The translations under genes and the position numbers were made by a program. A stretch of 64,000 bases of DNA, taken from the NCBI RefSeq assembly GCF_026342435.1, contig NZ_JAPEMT010000001.1, positions 857,993-921,992 on the forward strand, in the 5' to 3' direction. The DNA comes from Streptomyces sp. NBC_00237 (GTDB taxonomy: Bacteria; Actinomycetota; Actinomycetes; Streptomycetales; Streptomycetaceae). This document shows, piece by piece, positions 44,165 through 52,092 of the stretch. Position 1 is the stretch's first letter, and every line of letters starts with the position of its first letter. Under the pieces are notes generated by a model. It had not been told where the DNA came from. It saw nothing but the letters and a program-made list of their open reading frames with translations, and did not search any database.

Positions 44165-46000
44165 ATGCCCGTGCCCATCGAAGAACTGAAGCTGGAGATC
44201 GTCAACGCCGCCACGGGAAAGCCGCTCGGCGCCGAGGCCGCGCCGGGCGGGGACGGGGTGCTCGTCGTCCGCGACTTCCCCGACGCAGGCCCGCGCCCCG
44301 AGCAGTGGCAGCTCGCCCCCGTACAGGCCGCAGACAGCGAGGAAGCAGAAGACCACCCGGCGTACGTGATCCGCAACGCCGTCAGCGGCCAGGTACTCGA
44401 CCACCCCGCCGCCGGGGACCACGCCGTCCGCCAGCAGGACGCCGCCGACGGCAACCAGCGCCAGCACTGGCACATCGTCCCCGTCGAGGGCGAAGCCGGC
44501 CTCTACTTCATCGAGGGCGCGAGCGACGCCACCGTCCTCGACCTCGACGAGCCCGCCGCGGACGACACCCGGATCATCCTGCGCGAGCACGACGACAGCG
44601 CGGAGAGCCAGCGGTGGCGGTTCGCGCCGGCCGACCCCGAGCGCACCAGCGACCCGGTGCTGAACTGGGCGGCACTGGGGCACTGGAACGGCCGCCAGTC
44701 CTGGCGCCTGGCCCCCTCGACCGGCCTGCGCCCGGCACCCGGTGCGGCGCCCGCCTTCAGCAACATGCTGCTGGTCCTGAAGCAGTTCGGCAGCGACCAG
44801 GACGCCGGCGAGTGGAAGAACGAAGGGGCCGCACACTCTCCCGGCGGGTGGGCCGGGGCCGGTGCACGGTTCCTCGCCGACACCACGGGAGAGGGGTGGG
44901 CGGACATCGCCGGAATCAAGCCCGCACAGGGAGCCGTGACCTCGTCCAGCAGGGGCGACGGCACCTTCGACGACGAAGAGCGCGTCCTGCACCCACCCCT
45001 GGGCTCCGCGAGCCCCGAGGACCTGTGGACCCTCGCGGACATGACGGGCAGCGGCAAGCCCGACCTCGTCGTGCTCACCGCTGACGGTGTCCGGGTATCC
45101 CCTCAGGACGAGGACGGGACGTTCGTGCCCGCGGGTGGTGAGCCGGCCCTCAAGGCGTTCGGACACGGTGAGCAGGCGGGCGGCTGGGTTGCGGACAAGC
45201 ATCCGCGCTTCCTCGTCGACACCACCGGCGACGGCCGGCTTGACGTGGTCGGCTGCCACGACGACGGCGTCTGGGTCTCCCTCCAGGACGAGGACGGAGC
45301 CTTTGCACCGATCGGCGACGAACCCGCCCTCACGGCGTTCGGCCACGACGAGAAAGCGGGCGGCTGGCTCGCGGACAAGCATCCGCGCTTCCTCGTCGAC
45401 ACCACCGGCGACGGCCGGCTTGACGTGGTCGGCTGCCACGACGACGGCGTCTGGGTCTCCCTCCAGGACGAAGACGGCGCCTTCGCCGAACCCCTGTACG
45501 TCCGCGACGACTTCGGGGTCGACCAGGGGTGGAGCTCGGCCGAGGAGCACCCCCGGTTCCTGCTCAAAACCACTAGTGACGGAGCAGCGGACATCGTCGG
45601 GTTCGGGCCGCTGGGCGTCGTCGTCTCACGCGGACGCGGCGACGGCACGTTCGCGCCCTCGAATCTCATCCTGAACGACTTCGGGACCGCCCAGGGATGG
45701 ACGAGCGCAAAACACCTCCGCTTCCTCGCCGACGCCACCGGCGACGGCACCCCCGACATCGTCGGCTTCGGCAACGAAGGGGTCTGGGTGTCGCACAACC
45801 GCGGCGACGGCCACTTCGATCAGGCCCAACTGGTGTGCCGGGGGTTCGGGTACAACGAGGACGCAGGCGGCTGGCGGGTCGACCGCCACCCCCGATTCCT
45901 CGCCGACATCACCGGCGAAGGGCGCGTCGACATCGTCGGCTTCGGCGGCCCGGGGGTGTACGTGGCCCGCAACCTCTTCCGCCGCTTCACGACGCGATAA
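44165..46000 (+). CDS. ricin-type lectin plus FG-GAP/VCBS propeller protein
   Basis: 611 residues from ATG 44165, with GAAGAGG upstream. Residues 1-165 form a ricin-like trefoil (EQWQLAPV, YVIRNAVSGQVLDHPA, RQHWHIVPV, SQRWRFAPAD). Residues about 200-611 hold seven or more FG-GAP/VCBS repeats of about 55-60 residues (FLVDTTGDGRLDVVGCHDDG, WVSLQDEDGAF), which carry Asp-rich calcium-like loops. Two adjacent repeats (45121-45480) are recent duplicates. No signal peptide. It is the larger partner in the plus-strand arm and mirrors the NHL/ricin protein across the divergent promoter: both pair a trefoil with a propeller. Confidence 0.85.
   Translation: MPVPIEELKLEIVNAATGKPLGAEAAPGGDGVLVVRDFPDAGPRPEQWQLAPVQAADSEEAEDHPAYVIRNAVSGQVLDHPAAGDHAVRQQDAADGNQRQHWHIVPVEGEAGLYFIEGASDATVLDLDEPAADDTRIILREHDDSAESQRWRFAPADPERTSDPVLNWAALGHWNGRQSWRLAPSTGLRPAPGAAPAFSNMLLVLKQFGSDQDAGEWKNEGAAHSPGGWAGAGARFLADTTGEGWADIAGIKPAQGAVTSSSRGDGTFDDEERVLHPPLGSASPEDLWTLADMTGSGKPDLVVLTADGVRVSPQDEDGTFVPAGGEPALKAFGHGEQAGGWVADKHPRFLVDTTGDGRLDVVGCHDDGVWVSLQDEDGAFAPIGDEPALTAFGHDEKAGGWLADKHPRFLVDTTGDGRLDVVGCHDDGVWVSLQDEDGAFAEPLYVRDDFGVDQGWSSAEEHPRFLLKTTSDGAADIVGFGPLGVVVSRGRGDGTFAPSNLILNDFGTAQGWTSAKHLRFLADATGDGTPDIVGFGNEGVWVSHNRGDGHFDQAQLVCRGFGYNEDAGGWRVDRHPRFLADITGEGRVDIVGFGGPGVYVARNLFRRFTTR
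45121..45480 (+). repeat. recent 180-bp tandem duplication inside the FG-GAP gene
   Basis: 45191-45291 and 45371-45471 are identical over 101 bases at an offset of 180, and the flanking parts of each 180-base unit are similar. The unit equals one 60-residue FG-GAP repeat, so the frame is kept. Indicates recent repeat expansion. Confidence 0.9.
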
Positions 46001-46194
46001 CCCTCGCAGCACCTCCGCAGCCGCTCCTCCCGGCGACCTGACATCGGCGGGGCGACCGCCACGGCATCCACGGCGCCTGAGCTCGGCCCCCTGATCCCGA
46101 CACTCGGGAACCGTGTGGCGGATTCGGCGCCGTCGCATGCGGCGGCGGTTGTGGCGGGAGTGGCTTCGGTTTGGTTGTGGGGCGTTGCGCCCTC

Positions 46195-46995
46195 TTACGT
46201 GTTGCGGCGGTTGCCCTCGGTGTCGCAGGGCAGGTCGCTGGGCTGGTGATTGGCGAGGAAGTCGCGGGTGGCCTGCCGTTCCACTTCGGTGATTGCAGTG
46301 GGGTCGACGCTGATGGCGCCACCGAAAGGCCGGTCGACGTCACGGATGATGCACAGCGTCGTGGTCAGGAGCGCGGTGATGACGGCCAGGACGACGATCT
46401 GGCCCCGGTTGTTCCGGCGGGGCAGGCAGACCGCGAGGGCGATCACGGTGATGGTGAGCGTGGCCAGCAGGAACCAGAAGATGGCGCCGGGGATGCTGGG
46501 GGTGGCCTGGGTGAGGCGTTCCTCGCGTTCGTCGGAGCGTTTGTTGTCGGCGGCGATCAGCATGCCGAAGACCGGCTTGCCCTCCAGGGCGCGGAAGGAG
46601 CGCCGGACGTCGGTCGACCACACGCTGGGCGCGGGCGATCCGCTGCCGTCCCGGGCCATGGCGGGCCATTCCTGGGTGCGCACCGCGCGGGCGTAGCAGA
46701 CGGCGTCGGCCTGGACCCGTTCGCGCTCGGCGGGGGTGGTGTACTCGGCGATCTCGGTGAGCTGGTCGAGTGCGCGGGCCTCGCCGCGGGCGGCGACCTC
46801 GGCCTTGCCGAACGAGCCGGAGGCGGTGACCAGGACGAAGGCCAGCAGCAGCACGGTCAGCGTCAGCAGCGGCCCGAGCAAGTCCTTGACCGCCATCCCC
46901 GCGTCATCGTCACTCATCAGCTTCGGCCGCAGGAACCGGTTCGCCGCCAGCCCCGCACACAGGGCCAGGACGGCAACGACGATGACGAGGACCAC
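46195..46995 (-). CDS. DUF4239 membrane protein
   Basis: 266 residues from GTG 46995, with AGGAG eight bases upstream. Four hydrophobic segments: 1-20, 38-62, 170-192 and 200-215, with a soluble loop between. The arrangement, and motifs such as GKAEVAARGEARALDQLTEI, match the DUF4239 (bestrophin-like) family. Bacterial members are uncharacterised membrane proteins. No operon partner; its place in the island is unclear. The gap 46001-46194 has no feature. Confidence 0.8.
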   Translation of the reverse strand: MVLVIVVAVLALCAGLAANRFLRPKLMSDDDAGMAVKDLLGPLLTLTVLLLAFVLVTASGSFGKAEVAARGEARALDQLTEIAEYTTPAERERVQADAVCYARAVRTQEWPAMARDGSGSPAPSVWSTDVRRSFRALEGKPVFGMLIAADNKRSDEREERLTQATPSIPGAIFWFLLATLTITVIALAVCLPRRNNRGQIVVLAVITALLTTTLCIIRDVDRPFGGAISVDPTAITEVERQATRDFLANHQPSDLPCDTEGNRRNT

Positions 46996-47168
46996 GGCAC
47001 ACTCCTGGGCATGGGGGCGGGTTCCCGCGGCTGCGGGAACCCGTCGTGATCATGACCAGCTGCGCGGTGGTGAAAGCGTGCAGGGGTGTACTGGCCCCCG
47101 AACGGGCGAAGCCGTCACACCGGACGCCCCGCCCGCGCCTTGAACAGGAAGCGGGCGGGTGCGGCTGC

Positions 47169-47459
47169 TCATCCGTTCACTGCCTCGGGTTCTACGACGA
47201 AGGCGTAGTTGCAGGTGGTGAGCGAGTCGTCCCAGACCATTCCCTCACCGCAGTCGAGGTCGAACTGTCTCAGTGCGCCGTCGCCGAAGTCGACGCAGCG
47301 GTGGTACTTCTGCGGGTCGTCGGGGTCGCCGTGGTATCCCTCGGTCGTGCACGTGAACGGGGCAGGTGCCGCAGTGACCGGGCTTGCCGCCACCGGCACG
47401 GCCATGCCTGCCCATACGAGCACGGCGCAGGCAACGGTACGAGAGAACAGTGCTGCCAT
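47169..47459 (-). CDS. small secreted protein with CBM14-like (peritrophin-A) domain
   Basis: 96 residues from ATG 47459, with GGAGGT five bases upstream. Signal peptide to about residue 28. The mature part FTCTTEGYHGDPDDPQKYHR, HRCVDFGDG, LDCGEGMVWDDSL and TTCNYAF follows the chitin-binding type-2 pattern (C...G...DP...YY.C...C..G..F......C), with four cysteines. That fold is common in insect and other animal proteins and sparse in bacteria. Probably binds chitin outside the cell. It neighbours the toxin-like locus. Confidence 0.7.
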   Translation of the reverse strand: MAALFSRTVACAVLVWAGMAVPVAASPVTAAPAPFTCTTEGYHGDPDDPQKYHRCVDFGDGALRQFDLDCGEGMVWDDSLTTCNYAFVVEPEAVNG

Positions 47460-47675
47460 GGGGACCTCCACAGTCCATCAGAACAGGTAATGGGAGCGGC
47501 GGACGTGAGGAAACGGCCACACTCGCGGGGCGGGGCGACGAGAGACGGGCAGACAGCGCCAGACCCCTGCGCAGTGCCCTCCCTGCCCGGCGGCCGGACG
47601 CACGCCGTTTCCCCTTATGGAAGGGCCGGGGCGTCCGCCGCGCGACCGGCTACTGGGGAGGGGATGGCCGAGAGG

Positions 47676-47915
47676 TCAGTTGCCTTGCGGGGTGTCCTGC
47701 GGGGCGGGGCCGATCACGTTGCCGTTGGAGCAGTTGTTGCGGTGGTTTCCGGTCCAGTCGCTGAGCGCGGGGACGACGGCGAGCTCCTGCACGCAGACGT
47801 CCTCGGCACTGAAGTTCCACTTGTTGGCGGGGTCGTCGCCGTTGTCGGCGTGGGCGGGTGCGGCCAGGGCGATGCTGCTGAGGACGAGCCCAGCCAGGGC
47901 GCTGATCTTCTTCAT
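47676..47915 (-). CDS. small secreted protein
   Basis: 79 residues, ATG 47915 with GAGAGGG upstream. Signal peptide MKKISALAGLVLSSIALAAP, cleaved after AHA (about residue 23). The mature 56 residues are Asn/Asp-rich with two cysteines (EDVCVQEL, NNCSNGN). Similar small secreted proteins occur in many Streptomyces; function unknown. The 335 bases upstream (47916-48250) carry no gene; a promoter is presumed. No unusual feature otherwise. Confidence 0.7.
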   Translation of the reverse strand: MKKISALAGLVLSSIALAAPAHADNGDDPANKWNFSAEDVCVQELAVVPALSDWTGNHRNNCSNGNVIGPAPQDTPQGN

Positions 47916-48250
47916 GCCCTCTCAACGATCAAGCGGCGCGCAGGATGTGCGACGGGTGACACCGGGACAACGCCCGCCCCTCTCACATGCAGTTGCCGGG
48001 CACTGGCCGGTGCCTGACAACTGCGATCCCATAGCCGTCAGGCCGGTTCCGTGTTCGACCGTGGTCCGCCAAGCTGACGTCGTCGGCCGCTCCGCCTCAC
48101 TGCTGGCCGTGCACCTCGCGGGAATCCGGCAGGCCCGCTCGCACCCCGGCGTGTGAGCGGACCGGTGCGCATCGGGCCTGCCAGGACGAGAAGCAGAGGC
48201 TCCTCCCCTCGGTTTCAACAAGTACGTACTCAGAGGATGAGGAACAGGAA

Positions 48251-48510
48251 CTACGTCAGGAGGAAGGCGGCTGCGGGGTGCACCCGAAAGAACGTCATCG
48301 ACCCGATCGCCGCGTCCGTGATGACGACCGCCGGGCAACCCTCGTTATCGCACTCGCCGAGCGTCGAAAGGCACTGTGCGTCCTCGTGGACCTTGAGGCG
48401 GTGGAGGACGGACACCTCCCACTGTTCGAGCGCGTCGGCGTGCGGGGAGCCGGACAGCTCGTCGGCGTAGGAGATATTCAGGCGCAGCCTCGCGCAATGG
48501 GTTACCCACC
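48251..48510 (-). CDS. possible small protein, unknown
   Basis: The minus-strand frame from about 48510 to TAG 48251 reads ARLRLNISYADELSGSPHAD, then WEVSVLHRLKVHEDAQCLST, then AVVITDAAIGSMTFFRVHP, ending AAAFLLT. It has coding-like composition, but no good start or ribosome site, and it lies just downstream of the terminator-like hairpin 48514-48546. Its last seven residues match the end of the PAP2 gene product at 49277. May be a fragment. Confidence 0.3.
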
Positions 48511-48513
48511 TTG

Positions 48514-48546
48514 CCCGGTATAGAGCTCTGTTGGCTCTATACCGGG
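48514..48546 (-). terminator. perfect 13-bp hairpin after the EF-P/eIF5A-like gene
   Basis: CCCGGTATAGAGC, loop TCTGTTG, GCTCTATACCGGG. It begins 12 bases after the minus-strand stop (48558). Strong stem, no T run. Confidence 0.8.
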
Positions 48547-48557
48547 GCGGAATCCGC

Positions 48558-48830
48558 CTACGAACCAACGGCGATTTCCATTTTTGCACCAGAGGTGAAA
48601 TTGAAGTCTACGTTTCCACCGCCAGGCAACTCTTCGGCTTTAACCGCGTATTTGGCCGATCCGTGCTTTCCGGGCCTTACCATATTCACCGCAACAGCCC
48701 GGTATGCCCTGCCATCCTTCATGAATACGCTGCCTGCTTTGACGTCGTTAATGATGCCCGTTTCCCATCGATATGCAGTTGTCGCGTGCCTCTCGGGCGT
48801 CGTAGTCGGTTCGTTTTCCTCTTCAGACAC
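48558..48830 (-). CDS. stand-alone EF-P/eIF5A N-terminal-domain-like protein
   Basis: 90 residues from GTG 48830, with GGGAGA four to five bases upstream. A charged tail (EEENEPTTTPERHATTAYRW), then DVKAGSVFMKDGRAYRAVAV, MVRPGKHGSAKYAVKAEELP and FNFTSGAKMEIA. This matches the SH3-like first domain of EF-P (FRAGLKIMLDGEPYAV, PGKGQAF, KTF) and, around K55, the PGKHGxAK loop of eIF5A that carries the hypusine lysine (TGKHGHAK). The two C-terminal OB domains of EF-P, or the one of eIF5A, are absent. Low-GC composition for this genome and a clean terminator support a real, acquired gene. Could bind ribosomes or mimic a factor. Confidence 0.7.
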   Translation of the reverse strand: MSEEENEPTTTPERHATTAYRWETGIINDVKAGSVFMKDGRAYRAVAVNMVRPGKHGSAKYAVKAEELPGGGNVDFNFTSGAKMEIAVGS

Positions 48831-48978
48831 TTGATCTCCCCTGCGTAGGTCCGGTGGGCCATGGCCGATTCTGCTGGCACTGGACACACATTGCTGCCCC
48901 CTCTTGACAGGAGGTGAGCCCGCATGCCCTGCAATCCCCGCCCTCCGTGCTCTGTCCCGGGGTGCCCCGGGCTGACCA

Positions 48979-49015
48979 GCAACGCGATGGTCCTGAAGTC
49001 CTGATCTGCTCGGAT
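48979..49015 (+). repeat. 37-nt island repeat, copy 2
   Basis: From GCAACGCGATGGTC to CTGATCTGCTCGGAT; matches 34562-34598 at 32 of 37 positions. It lies 43 bases before the ribosome site and GTG of the 49058 fragment. Confidence 0.75.
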
Positions 49016-49057
49016 TCGCCGTCACCCAGGGCAGCCTGAAGGTGAAGGGGAACACCG

Positions 49058-49240
49058 GTGACCATCACCCACAGCGTCAGCGGCTCCGTCGATGTCATCA
49101 CCAGCGTGGGAAACCTCGCCTATCTGGAGTCCCAGGTGCGCGCGGACAGCCCCGAGAGGATCAAGTGCTGGGGCTTGAGCATCCAGTACCAGGCCCAGAA
49201 GGACTTGTGCATCGTGACCGAGGGCGAGCGATGGACTGCG
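49058..49240 (+). pseudogene. 5' fragment of an unknown gene, truncated by rearrangement
   Basis: GTG 49058 has GAAGGGG seven bases upstream and starts a coding-like frame: SVSGSVDVITSVGNLAYLES, then RADSPERIKCWGLSIQYQAQ, then CIVTEGERWTA. From about 49230 the DNA becomes a resolvase scrap in a different frame, and beyond it the PAP2 gene on the other strand, so the original 3' part is lost. No family recognised. Confidence 0.4.
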
Positions 49241-49262
49241 GGCCGCCGAGGCCAAGAGCAAC
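49230..49262 (+). pseudogene. resolvase scrap
   Basis: 33 bases match 38001-38033 of the intact resolvase gene at 29 positions and read DGLRAAEAKSN against DGLRAAEAKGN in the protein. Remnant of a second resolvase copy or of a recombination event. Confidence 0.6.
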
Positions 49263-49276
49263 TCCACCAGCTCCGC

Positions 49277-49948
49277 TCAGGTGAGGAGGAAGGCGGCTGC
49301 GGTGGTGGCGCCGACGCAGGCGCCGGCCACGGTCTGGGCGACGGTGTGGTAGGTGAGTGCGACGCGGGACCAGCACACGGCCAGGGTCAGGACGTAGGCC
49401 AGGAGCCACCAGGGCGAGTGGACCACCGAGAGCATCGCGGGGATCGCGGAGGCGACCGCGCTGTCGACGCTGATCTTCCAGACGTGGTTCACGGCCAGCA
49501 GGACGACGGTCATCGCCCACAGGGCGAGCATCGCGAGGAGGATGCCGGCGGGGGCGTGGCCGAGGATCATGACGATCGACCCGATCCCGATGGAGGCCAG
49601 GATGACAAGGAAGATCGGGGGCCGTTTGGTGCGGTCGACGATGTTGCGGTCTCCCCAGGTGCCGCGTTTGCGTTCCCACTCGATGTAGGCCGCGGGAATG
49701 ATCCCCGCGCACAGGGCGCCGAGCAGTCCCCAGGGGATGCCGCTCCAGTTGCCGGCGGCGGCGAGCCCGATGCCCGGCATGCCGGCGAGCAGGACGTTGC
49801 GCGGCTGGAGTACGTCGGTGACGGTCCGGGCCGCCGTCGTGCGGTCCACGCGCTCGTTCTCGTCAAGGCGGCCGGGCTGCCCGCCCGGCCGGTGCGTGTG
49901 GTCGTGCGGGCCCGGAAGTACGGGGTCGTCGGACGGTGTGGCGGTCAT
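49277..49948 (-). CDS. PAP2-family membrane phosphatase
   Basis: 223 residues from ATG 49948, with GAGGAAG upstream; an ATG seven codons earlier is possible. After a Pro/Gly-rich cytoplasmic tail come six hydrophobic segments. Active-site traces are NHVWKISVDSAV (the K and the first histidine box, with SVDS instead of PSGH) and SRVALTYHTVAQTVAG (SR-x5-H-x3-Q, Asp replaced by Gln as in many actinobacterial relatives). It starts 30 bases after the stop of the cis-prenyltransferase gene on the same strand. Together they could make and dephosphorylate a polyprenyl diphosphate. Confidence 0.75.
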   Translation of the reverse strand: MTATPSDDPVLPGPHDHTHRPGGQPGRLDENERVDRTTAARTVTDVLQPRNVLLAGMPGIGLAAAGNWSGIPWGLLGALCAGIIPAAYIEWERKRGTWGDRNIVDRTKRPPIFLVILASIGIGSIVMILGHAPAGILLAMLALWAMTVVLLAVNHVWKISVDSAVASAIPAMLSVVHSPWWLLAYVLTLAVCWSRVALTYHTVAQTVAGACVGATTAAAFLLT

Positions 49949-49977
49949 GTACTTCTTCCTCTGTGGCATCGTCGGGT

Positions 49978-50712
49978 CTACAGTCCCAGCCGCCGGTGCC
50001 GCGAGGCGTAACTGTCCAGCGCCTCACGCAGGTCTTCCCGGGTGAAGTCGGGCCACAGCCGCTCGCAGAAGTACAGCTCCGACTGCGTGGTCTGCCAGGT
50101 CAGATACCCCGACAGGCGCTGCTCGCCCGAGGTGTGGATCACCAGGTCCGGGTCCGCCAGCCCCGCCGTGCCCAGATGGGACGCGAACTCCCCCTCCCAC
50201 CAGGACAGATCCCCGGCCGGCTCCTGCGGCCACCGGTCGCGGTACTTCCTTGCCAGCGACCGGGCCGCGCTGACGATCTCCCGCCGGCCGTCGTAGGCGA
50301 CAGCGAGGGTGGCCTCCACCCCCTGTACCTGCTCGGTGCGCCGCTGTACGTCCTCGAACGCCTCCGCGACAGGGGCGGGCAGCAGCTCCAGGGCCCCGAT
50401 CACCCGGACCCGCCATCGCTGCGCCTCGGCCAGACGCGTGCACAGGCTGGTGAAAGTTTGGTAGAGACCGGCGAGTTCCTCGGGGCTGCGCTGCAGGTTC
50501 CTGACGGACAGGATCCACTGCGTCACCATGAGGACCCCTTCTTCCTCGCACCACTGCAGGACATCAGGGATCTTGTCGATGCCGGTGCGGTGCCCCTCGT
50601 TCACGCTGAGACCGTGCTGGGCGGCCCAGCGCCGGTTGCCGTCGAGAACGAGCGCGACATGCGCGGGCACTCCCGGGCGCGCAGAAGCGGCGAGTACGGA
50701 CGGTTCGGTCAT
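49978..50712 (-). CDS. cis-prenyltransferase (undecaprenyl/decaprenyl diphosphate synthase family)
   Basis: 244 residues from ATG 50712, with GGGAG upstream. UppS-family motifs: LVLDGNRRWA (D24, usually MDGNGRWA), GHRTGIDKI, SGEQRLSGYLTWQTTQSELY and the C-terminal FCERLWPDFT. It condenses isopentenyl diphosphate onto an allylic primer in the cis configuration. The essential housekeeping copy should lie elsewhere; this one is accessory, in the island, and paired with a PAP2 phosphatase, so it may make a specialised short cis-prenyl chain. Confidence 0.85.
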   Translation of the reverse strand: MTEPSVLAASARPGVPAHVALVLDGNRRWAAQHGLSVNEGHRTGIDKIPDVLQWCEEEGVLMVTQWILSVRNLQRSPEELAGLYQTFTSLCTRLAEAQRWRVRVIGALELLPAPVAEAFEDVQRRTEQVQGVEATLAVAYDGRREIVSAARSLARKYRDRWPQEPAGDLSWWEGEFASHLGTAGLADPDLVIHTSGEQRLSGYLTWQTTQSELYFCERLWPDFTREDLREALDSYASRHRRLGL

Positions 50713-51095
50713 GGCGGCTCCCGGCCAGAGGCGATGGAGAAGACGGAAAACGGAACGAGGATACGAACAGGAAAGGCACGGCCCTGTGTGCGACCACGGA
50801 AAGCCTGGCTCCCGGGACCCGGGGCTACTCCTCCCCGGCGTCACCTCAAGGCCCACATCACCCATTCGGCCCAACGAAGGGTGCCAGCGCAGGGCGAAGT
50901 CGCGCCCTGGCGGGGCTGCTGCCTGCATCTTTCGCCGCAGCGTCCATCGGGGCCGGAAGGAGCGCCCGGCCCGGCAGCGCTTCCTTCGGGTGAACGGCCG
51001 CGCGCCATTGCGGAGATGACGTACCGACGTTCCATACTTGCACCAAAGGCGTGTGGTGGTGCGGTTCGGCCCGCGGAGACGGACAAGGTGGACCC
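50713..51095. other. gap with no gene
   Basis: 383 bases between the divergent prenyltransferase and XRE genes. No gene, repeat or strong hairpin is seen. It should hold both promoters. Confidence 0.5.
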
Positions 51096-51443
51096 ATGGG
51101 TGCGTGGGATGATCGCGGCATGCCCCGGAGCAGTAACGACGGCGTGCCGTGTGAATACGTCGCAGAAGGCGCCTGGCCGTATGCCGTCCTCACGGAAGAC
51201 GCCCCTGCGGGCGCCCACTACGGACAGGCCATCGCCCGCAACCTCGAACGCGCTCTGACTGCCACCGGCCAGAGCCTGCGCTCCCTCGCCGAAGTCACCG
51301 GCATTACCCACTCCACCATCAGCCGGGTCCGCAGCGGCAAGGTCATGCCCGACATCGGCACGCTGGCCCGCCTCGAAGTCGCCCTCGGCTTCCCGCTCTG
51401 GCCCGGCCCCGACGTCATGCCCGTCAAACCCCCCGCTGCGTAA
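51096..51443 (+). CDS. XRE-family HTH regulator
   Basis: 115 residues from ATG 51096, chosen for AAGGTGG five bases upstream; ATG 51120 is an alternative. One helix-turn-helix in the C-terminal half: YGQAIARNLERALTATGQSL, RSLAEVTGITHSTISRVRSG. The N-terminal 45 residues are polar and lack a known domain. It lies 95 bases upstream of the Nudix-like gene on the same strand and could regulate it or itself. Possibly an antitoxin-type regulator, but no toxin is evident. Confidence 0.75.
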   Translation: MGAWDDRGMPRSSNDGVPCEYVAEGAWPYAVLTEDAPAGAHYGQAIARNLERALTATGQSLRSLAEVTGITHSTISRVRSGKVMPDIGTLARLEVALGFPLWPGPDVMPVKPPAA

Positions 51444-51538
51444 CCCCCAAGGGCGTCCCCTTCGTGCTTGCTGACGGATTCTCACCCGGGCGACGCGCCT
51501 GCCGGGTGCATCCCCGGATCGTGGACGACAGTTTCACG

Positions 51539-51997
51539 ATGAGCATGTATGCACCACTGTTGCGGCGTGAAGCGCTCCTGATCCTCCTCGACGCCCGCCA
51601 TCATGTCGCCCTGCTGCCCACCGGACCCGACGGGCGGCTGGCGCTCCCGTCCATTCGCCGGCGCGAGCGCGAAACCTATGATGCAGCCGTCCGGCGCATC
51701 ACCGTGGGCACCTTCCATGCCAGCACCCTGCGGCTCGGCGAGGTCATCGGCCGGGTAGAACCACCACCGCCGGTGCCGCACGCATGGTCGGCACCGGCCG
51801 CCCGCAGAGAAGCCCGCATCTTCTTCGCGCACTTCCCCAAGGGCAGCCCCAGCGTGACGGACCACAGCATCAGATGGGTGCCCCATACCTCAGTCGCCGA
51901 GGCCGTCACCGCACAGGACATCCCCGAACTCGGACCCTTCATCGAGGGCTACATCGACGGCTGGATCCCCGACGGCTGGATCACCCTCGGCCCGTAG
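51539..51997 (+). CDS. Nudix-fold-like protein
   Basis: 152 residues if started at ATG 51539 (ribosome site weak; in-frame GTG 51464 is an alternative giving 177). The strand-helix order YAPLLRREALLILLDARHHV, LLPTGPDGRLALPS and ETYDAAVRRITVGTFHASTL resembles the front of a Nudix domain, but the full GxxxxxExxxxxREUxEE box is not present, so it may be a degenerate or non-catalytic member. The C-terminus (FIEGYIDGWIPDGWITLG) is unusual. Follows the XRE gene. Confidence 0.5.
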   Translation: MSMYAPLLRREALLILLDARHHVALLPTGPDGRLALPSIRRRERETYDAAVRRITVGTFHASTLRLGEVIGRVEPPPPVPHAWSAPAARREARIFFAHFPKGSPSVTDHSIRWVPHTSVAEAVTAQDIPELGPFIEGYIDGWIPDGWITLGP

Positions 51998-52092
51998 CCG
52001 GTGACCTGCACAAACGCCCCCCGCGTTCCCGAAAGGGGCGGAGGGCGTTCCAGGGCGTCCATATTGCACATGAGCTGACCTGCGGAAACTCA

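Noticed and set aside
44305..45084. 259-residue Arg/Pro-rich plus-strand frame
   Set aside because: Overlapping wrong frame of the ricin/FG-GAP gene.
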